From Conidiobolus incongruus B7586 (lineage: Eukaryota; Entomophthoromycota; Entomophthoromycetes; Entomophthorales; Conidiobolaceae): 13,532 nucleotides of DNA. The translations under genes were made by a program, and so were the position numbers. Location of the stretch: contig JNEM01006064.1 in assembly GCA_000697335.1 (NCBI GenBank), positions 1-13,532 on the forward strand, in the 5' to 3' direction. The number at the start of each line of letters is the position of its first letter. Position 1 is the stretch's first letter. The notes beneath the pieces are model-generated. The model had not been told where the DNA came from. It made no database searches and saw only the letters and a program-made list of their open reading frames with translations. Shown one piece after another: positions 9,352-13,532 of the stretch.

Positions 9352-9430
9352 ATAATAAGAATTAGCTGATATGAGTAATGTAATTGAGAAAAGTTTGAAT
9401 AGGTTGGTTGAATAGAGTAATTTTAATTAT

Positions 9431-9438
9431 TTTTTATA
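9431..9438 (-). promoter_or_regulatory. Candidate TATA box of the kinase gene, near
   Basis: TATAAAAA on the minus strand about 80 bases upstream of the ATG at 9351. A pyrimidine-rich, ATG-free leader follows. Its spacing suits a short 5' UTR. A second candidate lies farther upstream, and in this AT-rich DNA neither is certain. Confidence 0.35.
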
Positions 9439-9662
9439 AGGAAACTTCAAATATACAAATAAAGAAATATAAAAAATAGGCAGAATAGTATACAAGAGGT
9501 ATTAGTTTTGAGTTTAAAAAAGTTGATTAACAACAATGCATTAATGTGAGATATGTATCAAGCAATTTTAATTAATTGAAACAATCTGCAAAGAGAGTAA
9601 ATTAAACTAATAGAAATTGAGAAAGATAGTTTCGAGTGAATGGTGAATGGGGCAATGCTCAG

Positions 9663-9670
9663 TATTTATA
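9663..9670 (-). promoter_or_regulatory. Candidate TATA box of the kinase gene, far
   Basis: TATAAATA on the minus strand about 310 bases upstream of the ATG. It sits just before a less AT-biased stretch (GAGCATTGCCCCATTCACC) that could hold the transcription start. If used, the leader would be about 280 bases and would contain a tiny upstream ORF (ATG at 9541, four codons). Confidence 0.35.
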
Positions 9671-9752
9671 TCAGTTTCAAAAGCTGACTTCTCTCTATGA
9701 ATATAAAATCTTAATTCTATTTATATGTTTTGATTATGGGTTAATATTCTGA

Positions 9753-9911
9753 ATGAGGTTCAAAAGTCATCTTACTTCTTTTGATAGATCGCTTCCCCCC
9801 ATTACCTTCCCCATCTCGATCTCCCTATTAAGGAAATTCTTATTTGTACATGGATTAGGCAATCGACCTCAACCAACCATATCCACAGAACCTGATTCAG
9901 AAATGAATTAG
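9753..9911 (+). CDS. Short open frame of 52 codons, status unknown
   Basis: The frame starts with ATG at 9753 and ends with TAG. The protein would be basic at the N-terminus (MRFKSHLTSF), then Pro/Ile-rich, then FVHGLGNRPQPT and an acidic end. I recognise no family. The support is compositional: 52 of 120 bases at 9781-9900 are G or C, far above the surrounding DNA. Against it, the minus strand is also partly open here and no splice donor extends the frame. It could be a small divergent gene, a gene remnant or G+C-rich promoter DNA of the kinase. Confidence 0.15.
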   Translation: MRFKSHLTSFDRSLPPITFPISISLLRKFLFVHGLGNRPQPTISTEPDSEMN

Positions 9912-9969
9912 TCAACTTTTGGTCCTAATATTATTAAAGAGAGAATCTGAGGGGATTAGGTGAAAAATT

Positions 9970-10074
9970 ATGAATAATTGGGTAGTTGAGGTTAATCAAG
10001 CCTATATTAATCGAAAACTCTTAGCACCTGATGATCAAACAAGAGTTATTCAAAACAAATTACCAACTCAATAG
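9970..10074 (+). CDS. Short open frame of 34 codons, status unknown
   Basis: The frame starts with ATG at 9970 and ends with TAG; it begins MNNWVVEVNQAYINRKLL. Codon choice looks like the neighbouring real genes (GAT, CAA, ACA, AGA), and the minus strand is closed here by stops in all frames. It lies 58 bases after another short open frame (9753-9911) in a different phase. I tried GT...AG joins between them and each led to an early stop. I recognise no family; it may be an exon of an unresolved gene or chance. Confidence 0.15.
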   Translation: MNNWVVEVNQAYINRKLLAPDDQTRVIQNKLPTQ

Positions 10075-10084
10075 GCTGGTCATC

Positions 10085-13000
10085 ACCTTACAACTGTTTC
10101 ATTTATTAATCAATTTAAAACTCTGAAAAATATTATTATTTATATCCTTTTTTCTCCCAAATACCTATCCAAATCTTATTTTAATCGATTATGAGAATTT
10201 GAACTTGATAACAAATGATATTCTATTTATCTAATATTCTTTAGATTCAAAATAGTCACATTTTTAAACATTATTCGTCTATTTGATAGTTATTCAAGAT
10301 GAGTTTATTTGATTTGATCGATCTATAATTCAGAAAATGATCATAACATAGTCATATTAAGTGATGATGACCTGAGTATTATTGGATTATATTTCTATGG
10401 GTATTTGGTTTGTGAATTTTATTTAATTCTTCAAATTTTATGCCTGGTAAGGTAATTAAATTGATCACTTTGAGAATCTTGAGATGAATAGAATAAATTT
10501 TTACGCATTGTAATAAAGAGCTAATTCACAGTTGATCTAATATATACAATCATATGATATTAATTAATAAAGTTTATCTAAAATATTTTATTAAATGTTT
10601 ATTAGGTAGAACAATTTTAAAAAATATTTAAAATTTAATTTTTATTCAATTAATAAATTTAATAATTTACACAAATATTACTAAAAAATTTTCAAAATTT
10701 TGATTTGTTTAAAAGGATGTAAATTCTGATCAAGGACAAATACAAATATGCAATCTCTCTTATTATAATGAACTTTATAAAAATTCCAATTTAATTCAAA
10801 CTAAGCTTTATTTTGATCAAATACTATGATTGACTATTTGGAACTAACCAAAGTTATATCAAATGTTTATTCTAACTCATCACAATCCCTTAATTAAAAA
10901 CTATTAAATCTTTTTATATCAGTTACAATTATGACATTATTTTTATGTAATCCTCCTAAGACTCAAATATTCCAACTTTTCTCAAATTATCAAAATCCAA
11001 CAAAAAAAGTTGTGGATCAAATCAAATTATGATTGGTTAAAAATAAACATTGTCAATTTGGCTTATATTTGACACAGATTCAAATGATTTCAAATAGTTT
11101 AATTGGCTGAATACTGAACTAGTATTTGTGTTAGTAATTAATCCAATCCTTAAATAAATTTCGAGAACTTACAGCTGACATATTTGTATATCACAATATT
11201 CAGGGTATATTGATAATTTAGTAACTGTCTCACTAAATTAAGGTTAATTTTTATTGATTTGATTCATGATTTTAAAAATTTAATAAATATTGCTAATTTC
11301 TAGTGGCTATTTGACTCATTACAATTTTGCTTAAAACAAAATTGATAGATTTTTCTTGAATTTTCAACATTAATATTTTGAACTTACCTATTAAATTAAT
11401 GTTTACTTCAATTGTTGGTTAATTATTAAAAATTAACCTTATATAAATATTCCATTCTTCAAGCCCAAATATTAACGAAAGATGACATGAAATTGTGTCA
11501 TATTCTGGAATCTTGGCTACTCGCTAATAATAGATCCATTATATCCATCTAAATGTTCCCAGTTTCATTTCACATTATTAAAAGAATTTTATCAAAAAAT
11601 AATAAAGCAATATAATAATAAATATAAAATATTTATAACAATTAATAATAAACATACGCTATTCAAAAATCAATAAACAAGTTTGGGTTTATTAATTAGT
11701 ATTTCCTAGCAAAAAAATTATGTTTTAGTTGAAAACTACCCAATTACAAATAGAATCAAGTTTTTTTTAAAGGATTAATCCTGAATAATGATCGGGATTA
11801 ATTATTTCAAATTAAAAATATATTCTATAGTTAATATTTTATTTAAATTTTAAACATAAATCATCAAAATAATTAGAAAATTTTTCCAAATATTAAATGT
11901 ATATCCTTGAAATAAACTAAATCTTGTTAGTACATTTAGAATCATTGAACGCTATTTATCAGATTTATAATAATGTATGTTTTATAACTTTATAATCAGC
12001 ATTGGCAAATAATATGAGCTCTATGATTCATATTAAATTAATAAGAACTGCATATTTTCGAATGCTTTGCTTATTATTTAGTAATTGATCATTTTTCATA
12101 TTGATATAGATGATATTTGTAATCATCAAAATACTGACCTAGTTGATATTAAATCAACTATATGAACATGCAATATTCTACATATTCATTGTCCATTCAT
12201 ATTGTTTACTGGAATTGCATTTATCTTTTATACAATGATTGGGTTATTTTGAATCGGTAATATCTGATATCTGGAAAATTCTTTATAAAATCAAAATAAA
12301 CACCAATAGTGTTTCTGTGTTATCTTTGTAAATAGATTAATTGAACGATTATTTAAATATCGAGCCGCTTTATCCCTTCTTTTTAATTATAATATATGTA
12401 TTGAATATTATATTAATAGAGATTAATATATTTTTGTTATTTTAAATTCTTATAGTTAATTAACTAATTTGTTCTATTTTAGGTACTTAAAGAACCATTT
12501 TAACAAATTTATTCACCAAGTATTTTTTTTTTCATTCAACATGTTTAAGTTAATCCATTACTATTTTCATATACTATCTTTATTCCATATAATAAGATTT
12601 AATATTATTTATTAAATCTCTTAGCTTAGTTTATTGTAACATTTTCCTCAAAAATTTAATTGTTTTTCAATCAAACTACAGGAAATAATATGAAATATTA
12701 ATAATTCAAAATATACAATCACTAATTGTGAATATTAATACTAGTTCTATTAAATATCGATATACTCTTTCAAATATACTTGAGTCTAAACTTAATTAAA
12801 ACTTATAATATATAAATTGAAGAGTACTAATTAGTACTTGAATGAATTTCGAATTTTGAAAGATTTTGAATGTATTGTATATTTTACAGTATGATATTTA
12901 ATATATATTATTCAAATTTATTTAGTCTTTAATTTAATACTTAAATCACAACCAATATTTATAATGATACATTGAGATATATTTTGATTAAATATCATTA

Positions 13001-13532
13001 ATAGTTTTTATCTCTAATATAGAACTACCTCCTTTGATGTGCATTGGGTTTGAAGATCATAAATGAAGTGATGATTTTAAATATATCAATTTCTATATAT
13101 TCTTTTGCTGAATGAAATTATTGATTAACTAATAATAAATTCTGGTTGGTATAATAATAGTCATGTTGAATTAATTAATATTATATTATATCATTAGAAT
13201 TACATAAATAATAAATCTTATATTGTTATTCAAATACAAAAATTATATAAAGATTTATTATTTTAATTAATTTTCAACTATTATATAATATCAACTATGA
13301 ATAGAGATTAGATTGAAAAGAAAATAATGACTTATTTTTTTTAAATTTTTCAAATATATTAATAATTTCAAATAATATTAAATATAAAATATATATTAAA
13401 TTAATATTTTCAAACTTTATTTATTTATAATAGTTTTTTTATTTAAAATTTCAAATAATTATTAATATATTTAAATAAATTAAAAAGTTATTAAGTCTTT
13501 AATTTTAATATTATTGAAAATTATTTTTAATA
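10085..13532. other. Gene-poor AT-rich region to the right edge
   Basis: I see no coding frame, tRNA, rRNA or recognisable transposon here. The sequence is A/T low complexity with short homopolymers (T runs near 11761 and 12522). A few small perfect inverted repeats stand out by eye: 11417-11438 (GGTTAATT, 6-base loop), 12140-12160 (TAGTTGAT, 5-base loop) and the 12-base palindrome AGGATTAATCCT at 11771-11782. All are short enough to arise by chance. Confidence 0.6.

Noticed and set aside
11417-12160. Short inverted repeats at 11417-11438, 11771-11782 and 12140-12160 as operators or transposon ends
   Set aside because: Arms of 6-8 bases are expected by chance in several kilobases of A/T DNA. 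There are no paired copies at a distance and no target duplications.
1-13532. tRNA or rRNA genes, CRISPR arrays, transposon or virus-like sequences
   Set aside because: I found no box B-like GGTTCGA.TCC stretch in a cloverleaf context, no regularly spaced direct repeats outside the HAMP-coding array, and no transposase, polymerase or integrase motifs.

Overview
The window looks like nuclear DNA of a filamentous or early-diverging fungus. Intergenic DNA is extremely AT-rich (only 3 G or C in the 60 bases at 13381-13440). Coding DNA is richer in G and C. One gene carries six spliceosomal introns of 49-63 bp with GTAA donors, and the gene content is fungal: a group III (Nik1-type) hybrid histidine kinase, an Eaf3/MRG15 chromodomain protein and a Ras-type GEF. 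Six introns in one gene argue against budding yeasts. The AT bias together with an expanded group III kinase would fit an early-diverging lineage, but I cannot name the organism from this sequence.

Layout: (1) bases 2-1297, plus strand: the 3' part of a Ras guanine-nucleotide exchange factor, with REM and catalytic domains, cut by the left edge. (2) 1298-2379: AT-rich spacer. (3) 2380-3755, plus strand: a complete seven-exon Eaf3/MRG15 homologue of 348 residues. (4) 3756-4508: convergent spacer. (5) 9351-4509, minus strand: a two-exon group III hybrid histidine kinase of about 1537 residues. It has a short coiled-coil N-terminus, ten HAMP units at almost perfect 92-residue spacing, HisKA, HATPase, a degenerate receiver-like segment and a genuine receiver. 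Its frame shifts twice by -1 near the 3' end. (6) 9352-13532: kinase promoter, then a small G+C-richer island with two short open frames of unknown status, then about 3.4 kb of AT-rich DNA in which I see no gene.

The three genes have known roles in fungal signalling and chromatin: Ras activation, histone acetyl/deacetylase complex targeting, and osmotic/fungicide sensing through the HOG phosphorelay. Nothing in the sequence shows that they act together; RasGEF and EAF3 are tandem, and EAF3 and the kinase are convergent.

The most interesting points are the unusually long poly-HAMP array with a two-unit (184-residue) superperiod, and the two identical-direction frame breaks in an otherwise fully conserved kinase.
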